The notes under the pieces are model-generated. The model was not told where the DNA came from. It worked only from the letters and a program-made list of their open reading frames with translations, and searched no databases. From NCBI GenBank assembly GCA_046052705.1, contig JBJOLU010000051.1, forward strand, positions 1-10,112: a stretch of 10,112 nucleotides of DNA, read 5' to 3'. Position numbers and translations under genes: made by a program. Source of the stretch: JBBATK01 sp046052705 (GTDB taxonomy: Bacteria; Bacteroidota; Ignavibacteria; Kapaibacteriales; NICIL-2). Every line of letters starts with the position of its first letter. Positions within the stretch are counted from its first letter, which is position 1. Shown one piece after another: positions 1-6,493 of the stretch.

Positions 1-13
1 CGAAGAATTGCGC

Positions 14-1003
14 TTAGGCCATCCATTGGAACGAGGATCGGATCTGCTCCACGTTCATTCCGGCTCCGATGGCGCACATGAGCTTGATTCGGGCCTTTTG
101 CCCATTGAGAAAGTCTGCGAAAATCACGCCGGAGTCGTACAAATGCTTGCCTGCGCCCTCGTACGCATACACATGTTCGGTGCGGCCTACCGGGCATCTG
201 GATACCAAAACCACCGGAATTCCGTTTTTCACAAGATCTGTGACCGCATAGAAAACCGGCGGAGGCACATTGCCCACTCCCATGGCTTCCAGAACCAGCC
301 CTTCTGCTCCCATATTGGCAGCTGCACGAACAAAACTGCCATCCATTCCCGCGTAGCACTTGAGCAAAGGCACATGCTCCGGAAGTCGCTGCAGCGTGAA
401 TTGCTCCCGATGAACCGCTTTTCTGTAGATAAACACTTCGTTGTTGGTGATGCGCCCAATGCTACCGAAATCAAAACTCCGAAACGTATTCACTTCTTCC
501 GTGTCGGTTTTTGCAACCTCAGAGGCCGCATTGATAGTGCCCGCCAGGCACACCACTAATCCTATATCGTGCGCACTCTTGTGTGCGGCCAGCGCAATGG
601 CATCACGCAGGTTTCGCGGTCCGTCCCAATCCGGCTCACTGGAGTTTCGCATAGCGCCCACAACTACCACCGGCTTTGAGCTTCGAATGGTACAATCAAG
701 GAAGTATGCGGTTTCTTCCAAGGTGTCCGTGCCATGAGTGACAACAACTCCACAAACTTCGGGCTTGTCCAGCAGGCCTTGAACAACGCCGGAGATCTCA
801 AGCATTTTCTCCGGGGTGATATGCGGCCCCGGGAATCTGCCATATTCACACACCTCGATATTGAACGACTCTTTGATTCCGGGCACAGCGTCCAGTATCT
901 CGGCGCCGGACAACTGCGGTACAATTCCACCAAAGGCTTCATCGATGCGTGAAGCAATAGTTCCGCCGGTAAAGACAATTGCCACTGTAGGTTTACTGTT
1001 CAC
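14..1003 (-). CDS. L-asparaginase (cytoplasmic, asparaginase/glutaminase family)
   Basis: Hydrolyses L-asparagine to aspartate and ammonia, as inferred from family membership. With the GTG start the protein has 329 residues, a normal length. Both family signatures are visible: TGGTIAS near residues 12-18 holds the nucleophilic Thr (Thr12), and HGTDTLEET near residues 90-98 holds the second catalytic Thr-Asp pair (Thr92, Asp93). A Lys at about 165, within ASEVAKTDTEEV, matches the catalytic Lys of the family. After the first motif the sequence reads GGIVPQLSG rather than the Tyr-containing loop of E. coli AnsB, so substrate preference may differ. No signal peptide or membrane segment is seen, so it should act in the cytoplasm. 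I chose the GTG at 1001-1003 because AGGAG lies seven bases upstream and the protein then begins just before the first beta strand. An in-frame ATG at 1052-1054 would add 17 residues with no family support. It stands alone, divergent from the protease gene. Confidence 0.93.
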   Translation of the reverse strand: MNSKPTVAIVFTGGTIASRIDEAFGGIVPQLSGAEILDAVPGIKESFNIEVCEYGRFPGPHITPEKMLEISGVVQGLLDKPEVCGVVVTHGTDTLEETAYFLDCTIRSSKPVVVVGAMRNSSEPDWDGPRNLRDAIALAAHKSAHDIGLVVCLAGTINAASEVAKTDTEEVNTFRSFDFGSIGRITNNEVFIYRKAVHREQFTLQRLPEHVPLLKCYAGMDGSFVRAAANMGAEGLVLEAMGVGNVPPPVFYAVTDLVKNGIPVVLVSRCPVGRTEHVYAYEGAGKHLYDSGVIFADFLNGQKARIKLMCAIGAGMNVEQIRSSFQWMA

Positions 1004-1010
1004 AATTCTG

Positions 1011-1015
1011 CTCCT
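1011..1015 (-). promoter_or_regulatory. Shine-Dalgarno site fixing the asparaginase GTG start
   Basis: On the minus strand AGGAG sits seven bases before the GTG at 1001-1003, ideal spacing for ribosome binding. It lies inside the longer reading frame that would begin at the ATG at 1052-1054, and so argues for the shorter GTG-initiated protein. It is the only textbook SD I see before a gene in this window. Confidence 0.7.
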
Positions 1016-1405
1016 ATGATTCTGCTTCCATGCTTTACTCGTAGAGTTCGTCATGTTGTTTTGCTTGCTGCTCGACGGGAAAAATAACCCTTAGGCGTCA
1101 GCTGCATAGCCGTAACTATGGTTAATTTCTGTCATTGGTTTCTATGGTTGATTACTCTGCTTGATTTATGCAATTACTTCCTTTGAATAGTTGCTTTGGT
1201 TGCTAAGACAGTTCAGCTGCCGGATTGAAGCAAGTCCCGCATTCATGCGCGTGAATCTCTTTGCTCCCTGGTGTGTTGTTCATTACGCGTGATTCGTGGC
1301 GGGCAGTACAACGGCACCGAAATCAATACAACCAAGTCAGGAACTCAGCGTCCGCCAAACACGCACAACAAACAGTAACTACCAACATTTGCCGCTCATA
1401 CAAGG
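1016..1405. other. Non-coding gap between divergent asparaginase and protease genes
   Basis: This stretch of about 390 bases separates two divergent genes and should hold both promoters. I see no conserved protein, tRNA or structured RNA in it. It is more AT-rich around 1110-1200 than the flanking genes. There is an imperfect 12-base direct repeat (CTATGGTTAATT at 1116-1127 and CTATGGTTGATT at 1142-1153, 26 bases apart), which could be a regulator site but may be chance. No good TTGACA/TATAAT pair or Bacteroidota-type TTTG/TAnnTTTG promoter could be assigned with confidence on either strand. Confidence 0.5.
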
Positions 1406-4315
1406 ATGATGAAGAACGCTTTAGGTACTCGTATATGGATCATAGTGATAATGCTGCTGCACACTCTTTCCCCGGTGCTGCACGCGAAATCGGAGACTGT
1501 TGTGCGGGGACGCGTTTGGATACGCGTGCAACCCGGTTGCGACTTCACCCAAGAGAAACTTCGCTCGCTTGGGCTGCCCGGCTCGCCTCGTATTCGTGGG
1601 GCCATGCTCACGCCTACTCAATGTGTGGCTATGAACGCGCCTTCGGCGAAGAACTTTTCAGACAGCGATGCACCCAAGGTAAATGATGCAGAGAATTCAG
1701 ACAATACCGAGAGTTTGGCTCAGCTTGAACGCGTACTTACGTCCACCTACGTCGTAGAATTCAACAAGGATGTTGATCCCTTTGCATTCTGTAAAGCAGC
1801 AGCTCGCGCAACGGGTGTTGTGGCCGAGGCCTATCCGGTATACACAAACAAGATGCAGTATACTCCTAACGACGCGCTGGTGGGATCGCAAGCGTACCTG
1901 GGCACGATGAAGGCTTTCGAAGCATGGGATGTTACTCGTGGCGATTCTTCAGTGGTCGTAGTTATCAGTGATGCCGGCACACGTACCACTCATGAGGATT
2001 TGCGAACAAAATTGAAGTACAACACCAAAGAGATTCCGGACAACGGTCAGGACGACGACAACAACGGCTATGTGGACGACTACGCCGGTTTCAACTTCAC
2101 AGCTGCCGAAGATGGCGTGCCGAACGACCAAACATTCAACCCCAACGAAGGCCACGGAACAAGTGTAACCGGACTGGTGGCAGCGGCGCAAAACAACAGC
2201 GTTGGGATTTCGGGTGTAGGCGCCGCATGTGCGTTTGTGCCGGTAAAGATCAGCTCCATCAACGATCCTTCCAACTTGGACTATGGCTACGAGTCCATTC
2301 TCTATGCCGCCACTCGAGGAGCAGCAGTTGTGAATTGTTCATGGGGCAACGATGGTCAGAGTTATAACCCATTAGAGCAAGCAATCATCAACTACGCTAC
2401 TGCCCGTGGTACCTGCGTAGTGGCCGCTGCGGGCAATCACAAAGGACGGCCTACCGGTACGTTCTATCCCGCTAATTATCAAAATGTGTTGAGCGTAATG
2501 GAGACATCGGCTACCGGAGAGATCAGCGAAACTTCGAGCTACGGTTCACATTGCACTATAAGTGCTCCGGGCGCCGATGCTGTAACGACATCAAACTTAA
2601 GCGATGCCTCGTATCATTCAGAGCCCGGTAACTATTTCTCCGGAACATCATCAGCGGCACCAATGGCCAGCGGCGCGCTGGCGCTAGTTCGTGCAGCGCA
2701 TCCGACTTTGTCTGCACGCCAGGCTATAGAACACTTGAGAATCACGGGAACACTATATACCAATACTAACCCGACTCTCACCGACTTTGTTTGCCGAACA
2801 GCAAATATGAGTAACGCAGTACGACGCAAGCCATTCGATTTACCATCTCTGCGAGTGCAGAGCCGGAAGATGTACAACACACAGAAAACACTTATCGAAC
2901 GTGCATCAGTCGGCGACACAGTACGATTCACATTTAGTCTGAAAAACTACTTGGGTGCTGTTTCCGATCTTCAATGCAAGCTGCGGATCGTGGATCCCTT
3001 GGGTACGAACAGCATGTATGTTACAGACTCGGTGGTACAAATAGGAAACGTAGCGGCTAATGCAACTGTTGATGCCGGCTCGTTTACCGCGATCATTGCT
3101 CAAGCAAATACGTACCATGTTTTCCTGCGTCTTGAGTTTAGTGGCACGGGAGCGAGCGGTGATACCTACAATGACTTTCAACTGGTAGAGTTCATCCCAA
3201 CACAAGACTACGTAACGCTTTCTGACAGCGTTGCAACATTTTCGCTGGGCGATTACGGATGGGTGGGGTCCAATCAACTTACACTCGGACAGCGCAAGGG
3301 CATTGGATTCTCGTACGGAGCTGCGGGCAATTTGCTGTATCGCGGTGGGTTCTATTGCACCGATGCCAAGTCCATCGTTCGCTCGGGCATCAGCACCGAT
3401 GGCACCACCGACCACGACTTTCTTGTGCGCTCGCGCACAGCCCCGTGGCCCTATGTTCTGACGATTTCGGACGTAGAATCGGATGACGCTCTGCGCCTTG
3501 GCATTACCATGAAACAAACATGGACCATCACGAGCGGATCTCTTGCACAGTGTGATATGCTCATTACAAACGAAACTCCCGACGCCTTGGATGATTTCGC
3601 CATTGGTTTGTTCTTAGACTGGGATATCAATTCCCTTGGTGATAGTTGCCGAGTGCGTCGATTCACTGAAGGTGAGCCAACAAGCGGCAATGGAATGGCG
3701 GAACTATTATGGCGCACGGAACGCAATCCTTACGTGGCCTGCCTTGCCCACACAGAAGATCCCCAAGGCAAAGGCCAAGCAGCAGGAGTAAATGCAGACT
3801 TCACCCTCAGCGGATTCACTAATGAGCGCCGCATACTTGCGCTTACCAGCGGAGATTCGCTGCAAGCTCCCGGCTTTGATGATATGTCCATGATAGTGGG
3901 CATGCGCTTCCCGGGCATTGCTCCTAAAGCTACGCGCTCGGTGCGGTTTCTATTCGGGGCAGCTCCCAGTGCGGATTCTTTGGCTAAACTCTTCCGCCCG
4001 GGATCCACGAGTTCTGTGCGCGATGAATCAGAAGCTTCTCCAATGGATGTGATGTGCTCGCCCAATCCGGCCGATCAGCAGCTGCGTCTGCGACTTCCAA
4101 ACACCATGATTCGTTCGGTAACAGTGCGGGATATCAGAGGCCGCGTGATCTCGTTCTCGAACTTGAGTAAGCAGTCAGAGCAGAGCGCAGAGCAGATCGA
4201 AGCAGGAGAAGACATCACATTACAAACGCGGACACTGGATGCAGGTGCATATTTTGTCCAAGTGATAGACGCGGCAGGCATGCTTCATTACGGCCGCTTT
4301 GTTATTGCCCGCTGA
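1406..4315 (+). CDS. Secreted subtilisin-like S8 serine protease with type IX secretion sorting domain
   Basis: A 969-residue exported protease. Residues 1-27 form a signal peptide: a short charged start, a hydrophobic core of Ile, Val and Leu, and a likely cut after VLHA. Residues about 110-180 resemble the propeptide-like segment of fervidolysin-type subtilases (VVEFN, then AEAYPVY, PNDALVGSQAYL, AWDVTRGD). The catalytic triad is visible: Asp189 in ISDAGTRTTHEDL, His250 in GHGTSVTG and Ser415 in GTSSAAPMASG, with the oxyanion Asn344 in AAAGNHKG. An Asp/Asn-rich stretch (NGQDDDNNGYVDD, about 213-225) is typical of T9SS-linked S8 proteases. Residues about 460-880 are unassigned and look beta-rich. 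Residues 885-969 are a Por/T9SS type A sorting domain (SPNPADQQL, VRDIRGRV, LDAGAYFVQV), normally removed as the protein is attached to or released from the cell surface. Two ATGs (1406 and 1409) are possible starts; AAGG lies directly before them at unusually short spacing. Confidence 0.92.
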   Translation: MMKNALGTRIWIIVIMLLHTLSPVLHAKSETVVRGRVWIRVQPGCDFTQEKLRSLGLPGSPRIRGAMLTPTQCVAMNAPSAKNFSDSDAPKVNDAENSDNTESLAQLERVLTSTYVVEFNKDVDPFAFCKAAARATGVVAEAYPVYTNKMQYTPNDALVGSQAYLGTMKAFEAWDVTRGDSSVVVVISDAGTRTTHEDLRTKLKYNTKEIPDNGQDDDNNGYVDDYAGFNFTAAEDGVPNDQTFNPNEGHGTSVTGLVAAAQNNSVGISGVGAACAFVPVKISSINDPSNLDYGYESILYAATRGAAVVNCSWGNDGQSYNPLEQAIINYATARGTCVVAAAGNHKGRPTGTFYPANYQNVLSVMETSATGEISETSSYGSHCTISAPGADAVTTSNLSDASYHSEPGNYFSGTSSAAPMASGALALVRAAHPTLSARQAIEHLRITGTLYTNTNPTLTDFVCRTANMSNAVRRKPFDLPSLRVQSRKMYNTQKTLIERASVGDTVRFTFSLKNYLGAVSDLQCKLRIVDPLGTNSMYVTDSVVQIGNVAANATVDAGSFTAIIAQANTYHVFLRLEFSGTGASGDTYNDFQLVEFIPTQDYVTLSDSVATFSLGDYGWVGSNQLTLGQRKGIGFSYGAAGNLLYRGGFYCTDAKSIVRSGISTDGTTDHDFLVRSRTAPWPYVLTISDVESDDALRLGITMKQTWTITSGSLAQCDMLITNETPDALDDFAIGLFLDWDINSLGDSCRVRRFTEGEPTSGNGMAELLWRTERNPYVACLAHTEDPQGKGQAAGVNADFTLSGFTNERRILALTSGDSLQAPGFDDMSMIVGMRFPGIAPKATRSVRFLFGAAPSADSLAKLFRPGSTSSVRDESEASPMDVMCSPNPADQQLRLRLPNTMIRSVTVRDIRGRVISFSNLSKQSEQSAEQIEAGEDITLQTRTLDAGAYFVQVIDAAGMLHYGRFVIAR
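4172..4195 (+). repeat. Gln/Ser/Glu low-complexity loop in the protease sorting domain
   Basis: Imperfectly repeated CAGAGCAG-type units encode a QSEQSAEQ loop (residues 923-930) between two strands of the C-terminal sorting domain. The usual sorting domain has a shorter turn here. It resembles small in-frame expansions seen in two other genes of this window. Confidence 0.4.
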
Positions 4316-4397
4316 TGCATGCACAGCAAGCAGTGCGGTTCAGACAAACACGTGGATGCAGGTACTATATAGGCTCCTTTGCGAGCAATATTCCCTG

Positions 4398-5099
4398 CTA
4401 CAATGCAGGCGGCGCTGATGCCGGAGCAGCAAGAGCGCGGCGTTCATTCACACGAATTCCTTGACTGCTGAAGTACGCAAGAAATTGCTTCACGGCATTA
4501 CCAACCGGTGCATCAAGAAAGCTTTCGATCTCTACCGGTCCGAAAATTGTGTTTCGCTGAACGATGATTCGCGCCGAGGTGTTTAACTGCCGTCGCAACG
4601 GCTCGAAGTCTGTGCTGGAAAGTCGTCCGATTAAAACCATCTTCGTTGCAAGTGTGTCTTTGATAAGTATACCGCACAGCTGCGAGAGCAGTACCGATTG
4701 CTTGTCCAATGGTACCTGCTGTGCATTGAGCAGAGCATCGCTGAGTACACGCAGGAACTCTGCGCTCGACACAAAACGCTTGTAAATTTTTGTGCCGGCA
4801 ACAATCATATTGATATCCGAAGAATCGGCTCCGCTTACCTCGGCGCGCAAGGAATCCACTGTGGCTTTTGCGGTAAGCGTATCCAGGGGCGACATCACTA
4901 AGGCATAAACACTGCGTACAGGAGGTGTTTTCCTTTTGGGCAATACCTGAAAACGTTTAGGCCGCTCCGCATACAAGGCAACGAGAATCAAGCCCGTCAC
5001 CGCCAGAAATCCCACAAAACCGTAGTAGAATTTCCAATTGTTTTTCTTTGCCGGCGGCACGCCGTACATATCGTCTGCGGAATCGTTGCTCGTGCTCAT
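4398..5099 (-). CDS. Membrane-anchored protein of unknown function
   Basis: I do not recognise this 233-residue protein. It starts with a short polar cytoplasmic tail (residues 1-22, with KKNNWK just before the membrane), followed by one hydrophobic helix at about 25-43 (YYGFVGFLAVTGLILVALY). After a basic, Pro-rich linker (residues 46-61), about 170 residues would lie outside the inner membrane. That part alternates hydrophobic strands (SVYALVMS, INMIVAG, TKMVLIGRL, ARIIVQRN) with helices, a pattern compatible with an alpha/beta fold; no catalytic motif stands out. The tail is Ala/Pro-rich. Its ATG overlaps the TGA of the upstream acetyltransferase gene (ATGA), and no SD is seen, so translation is probably coupled. 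It converges on the protease gene; the 82 bases between show no convincing terminator. I give no function. Confidence 0.75.
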   Translation of the reverse strand: MSTSNDSADDMYGVPPAKKNNWKFYYGFVGFLAVTGLILVALYAERPKRFQVLPKRKTPPVRSVYALVMSPLDTLTAKATVDSLRAEVSGADSSDINMIVAGTKIYKRFVSSAEFLRVLSDALLNAQQVPLDKQSVLLSQLCGILIKDTLATKMVLIGRLSSTDFEPLRRQLNTSARIIVQRNTIFGPVEIESFLDAPVGNAVKQFLAYFSSQGIRVNERRALAAPASAPPAL

Positions 5100-5617
5100 T
5101 GTGTGTTGTTACGTTTGGTTCGGTTTGCGGTTCCTGCATGAACGAATTTCTCCATGGTATAGTGCTGAATGCAACCAAAGAGCAGATAGGACTTCTGCGT
5201 AACGGCGTAACCGCAGCGCTCGTAGAATGCCACCGCATTTTCTCTGGCCTCGAGCACCACACGATCCGCGCCATGTTCCACAGCCAATTGTTCCATATGC
5301 TGCATGAGCAATGCTCCGATGCCCTGCCCCTGAAGCGATGTCTCTACAGCCATGTAGCGAATCTGCGCTTCAGGTGCAGAGTTAAAGTGCAATCGACTCA
5401 CCGCTACCACGCGGCCATCCCTCACCAGCATTCTATTCATGCTTTGGGCATCGGTTGCATCTCGCTCCGATCCCGGCTCTTTGCCCCAGGGCTGCCGGAG
5501 TATTCTAAACCGCAGATCGTAATACTGTTCCCACTCCTGCGGTGTTTGCGGTTCGCGGATTTCCGGTGTGTTTGGTATCTCTGAGTTATGCTCTGAATTA
5601 TGCTCTGAGGAATTCAT
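5096..5617 (-). CDS. GNAT family N-acetyltransferase
   Basis: Transfers an acetyl group from acetyl-CoA to an amine; the substrate cannot be read from sequence. The 173-residue protein carries the GNAT core: strand and motif RYMAVETSLQGQGIGALLM at about 87-105, where Q96, G99 and G101 form the QxxGxG pyrophosphate-binding loop, and the C-terminal NAVAFYERCGY motif near 127-137. The segment LRFRILRQPWG...GSERD (residues 35-52) marks a common bacterial subfamily of unknown substrate. The first 13 residues are a repeated SEHN sequence, probably disordered. The ATG at 5615-5617 has no clear SD, but no later ATG would keep the first strand. The gene is first in a two-gene unit with the membrane-anchored protein, overlapping it by four bases, and is divergent from the ArsC-like gene. 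Stand-alone acetyltransferases often modify small molecules or protein N-termini; any link to its partner is inference. Confidence 0.88.
   Translation of the reverse strand: MNSSEHNSEHNSEIPNTPEIREPQTPQEWEQYYDLRFRILRQPWGKEPGSERDATDAQSMNRMLVRDGRVVAVSRLHFNSAPEAQIRYMAVETSLQGQGIGALLMQHMEQLAVEHGADRVVLEARENAVAFYERCGYAVTQKSYLLFGCIQHYTMEKFVHAGTANRTKRNNTQ
5574..5609 (-). repeat. 12-bp tandem repeat at the start of the acetyltransferase gene
   Basis: Two near-identical 12-base units (5586-5597 and 5598-5609, one mismatch) and a degenerate third (5574-5585) encode SEHN, SEHN and SEIP at residues 4-15. Because the unit is a multiple of three, changes in copy number would keep the reading frame and only alter a likely disordered N-terminal tail. 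Confidence 0.7.
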
Positions 5618-5699
5618 CGAAGACGCTTGTATTCAATTCTGAAAATATTCTCTACTGTCTCTCTGTGATGAAAGCGAATGGGTGCGGCGCACATTTCCG

Positions 5700-5719
5700 G
5701 ATGAATCATTCGATGAATC
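5700..5719. repeat. Short direct repeat in the divergent acetyltransferase/arsC spacer
   Basis: GATGAATC occurs at 5700-5707 and 5712-5719, separated by ATTC; the region between also contains the small palindrome GAATCATTC. It lies in the 206-base spacer (5618-5823) that must hold the promoters of both divergent genes, so it could be an operator. No regulator gene is present to support this. Confidence 0.3.
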
Positions 5720-5823
5720 TCTCATTGACACGTTTCGTAATACACCAAGCGCTTGTATCACCCTAGTTCTCTGCACAATATTAGCGTAGATTAGAAGAGC
5801 AATCACCATCAAGTGCACCTTTC

Positions 5824-6342
5824 GTGGAACCACCGTCTGTATCTACTGCATCACGTGTATTACATGCTTCGCCTGCATCTTCTGCGCCGGCAGTACTTTT
5901 TGTATGTACCGGCAATACCTGCCGCAGTCAAATGGCGCATGCAATGTTACGCTCGTTAGCTCCAAACGTTACAGTGTATTCCGCAGGAGTAGCTCCGGGG
6001 ATGCAGATCTCCGCAAACGCAGAGCTGGTGGTGCGTGCAGCCGGTTATTCTGCCGAAGGATTGCACCCTAAACATGTTCGCCAATACCTCAATTCATCGG
6101 GAAACTTTGCAAACAATCATCAAGCGCCCAAGCTGGTATTTACATTATGCGACAATGCTCGCAAAGAACTACCTGTTCTTCCCGCGGACGTCTCGCACTA
6201 TCACCACGGTTTCACCGATCCCTATCATGCCACTGGCAGCCGGGCCGAGCGCGTGGCCGTGTATGAACATGTGCGAGCAGGAATTGAGGAATGGCTGCGA
6301 AGCGAGGTTCTGCCTATGCTTCAGACCGGTGCAGCTTGTTAG
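5824..6342 (+). CDS. arsC: ArsC-type arsenate reductase / low-molecular-weight phosphatase fold protein
   Basis: A 172-residue protein of the thioredoxin-coupled arsenate reductase family, which shares the LMW tyrosine phosphatase fold and would reduce arsenate to arsenite in the cytoplasm. The P-loop FVCTGNTCRSQMAHA contains the CX5R signature (Cys28, Arg34) and the QMA that separates ArsC from true phosphatases, which usually have a Pro there. TLCDNARKELPVLP matches the redox segment of ArsC: Cys109 aligns with S. aureus Cys82, but the position of Cys89 is Leu116. Asp132 in TDPYHATGS is the expected general acid. A Cys is the very last residue (172). The N-terminus has a 22-residue Ser/Ala-rich extension before the first strand. 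The GTG at 5824 is the only start codon in the open frame after the stop at 5782-5784; no SD is seen. No arsR, arsB or acr3 lies nearby. The fold is certain; arsenate reduction is probable but weakened by the lost cysteine. Confidence 0.82.
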   Translation: MEPPSVSTASRVLHASPASSAPAVLFVCTGNTCRSQMAHAMLRSLAPNVTVYSAGVAPGMQISANAELVVRAAGYSAEGLHPKHVRQYLNSSGNFANNHQAPKLVFTLCDNARKELPVLPADVSHYHHGFTDPYHATGSRAERVAVYEHVRAGIEEWLRSEVLPMLQTGAAC

Positions 6343-6350
6343 TGGTGCCG

Positions 6351-6428
6351 GGGATTGATATCAGGGATTGATATCAGGGTTTGATATCCGGGATTGATTA
6401 TTGCGATTGATTCCCGCGATAGTATTCC
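6351..6428 (+). repeat. 13-bp tandem repeat array between arsC and copA
   Basis: Starting nine bases after the arsC stop there are successive 13-base units: GGGATTGATATCA at 6351-6363 and 6364-6376 (identical), GGGTTTGATATCC at 6377-6389, GGGATTGATTATT at 6390-6402, GCGATTGATTCCC at 6403-6415, and a decayed GCGATAGTATTCC at 6416-6428. Divergence increases from left to right. The array sits in the spacer between two convergent genes and has no hairpin-plus-T structure, so it is not an obvious terminator. It resembles a small variable-number repeat; any function is unknown. Confidence 0.8.
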
Positions 6429-6450
6429 TCAACCACTCTATTCTGCCGCA

Positions 6451-6488
6451 CGCATCCCTGCCATCCCGCGCAAGCCGCATCCCTGCCA
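6451..6488 (+). repeat. 13-base direct repeat next to the copA stop
   Basis: CGCATCCCTGCCA occurs exactly at 6451-6463 and 6476-6488, 25 bases apart, separated by TCCCGCGCAAGC. The second copy ends five bases before the copA stop codon. It is a different sequence from the adjacent 13-bp array. It may be a transcript-end or protein-binding element, or a remnant of duplication. Confidence 0.55.
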
Positions 6489-6493
6489 CGCGA

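Noticed and set aside
1261..1686. Plus-strand open frame of 141 codons overlapping the protease start
   Set aside because: It begins with TTG, has no recognisable domain, and its second half lies out of frame inside the protease gene, including the signal peptide.
2906..3517. Minus-strand open frame of 203 codons inside the protease gene
   Set aside because: It is antisense to the well-supported protease coding sequence and its translation shows no family motif.
4321..4336. Imperfect hairpin (GCACAGC/GCAGTGC) after the protease stop as a terminator
   Set aside because: The stem has a mismatch, the loop is only two bases and no T run follows on either strand.
5048..5584. Plus-strand open frame of 178 codons antisense to the acetyltransferase
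   Set aside because: The minus-strand GNAT motifs are clear and this frame shows no recognisable protein.
5726..5775. TTGACA-like sequence in the acetyltransferase/arsC spacer as a sigma-70 promoter for arsC
   Set aside because: No -10-like hexamer lies at 16-18 bases from it; the AT-rich CAATATTAG further on has no good partner.
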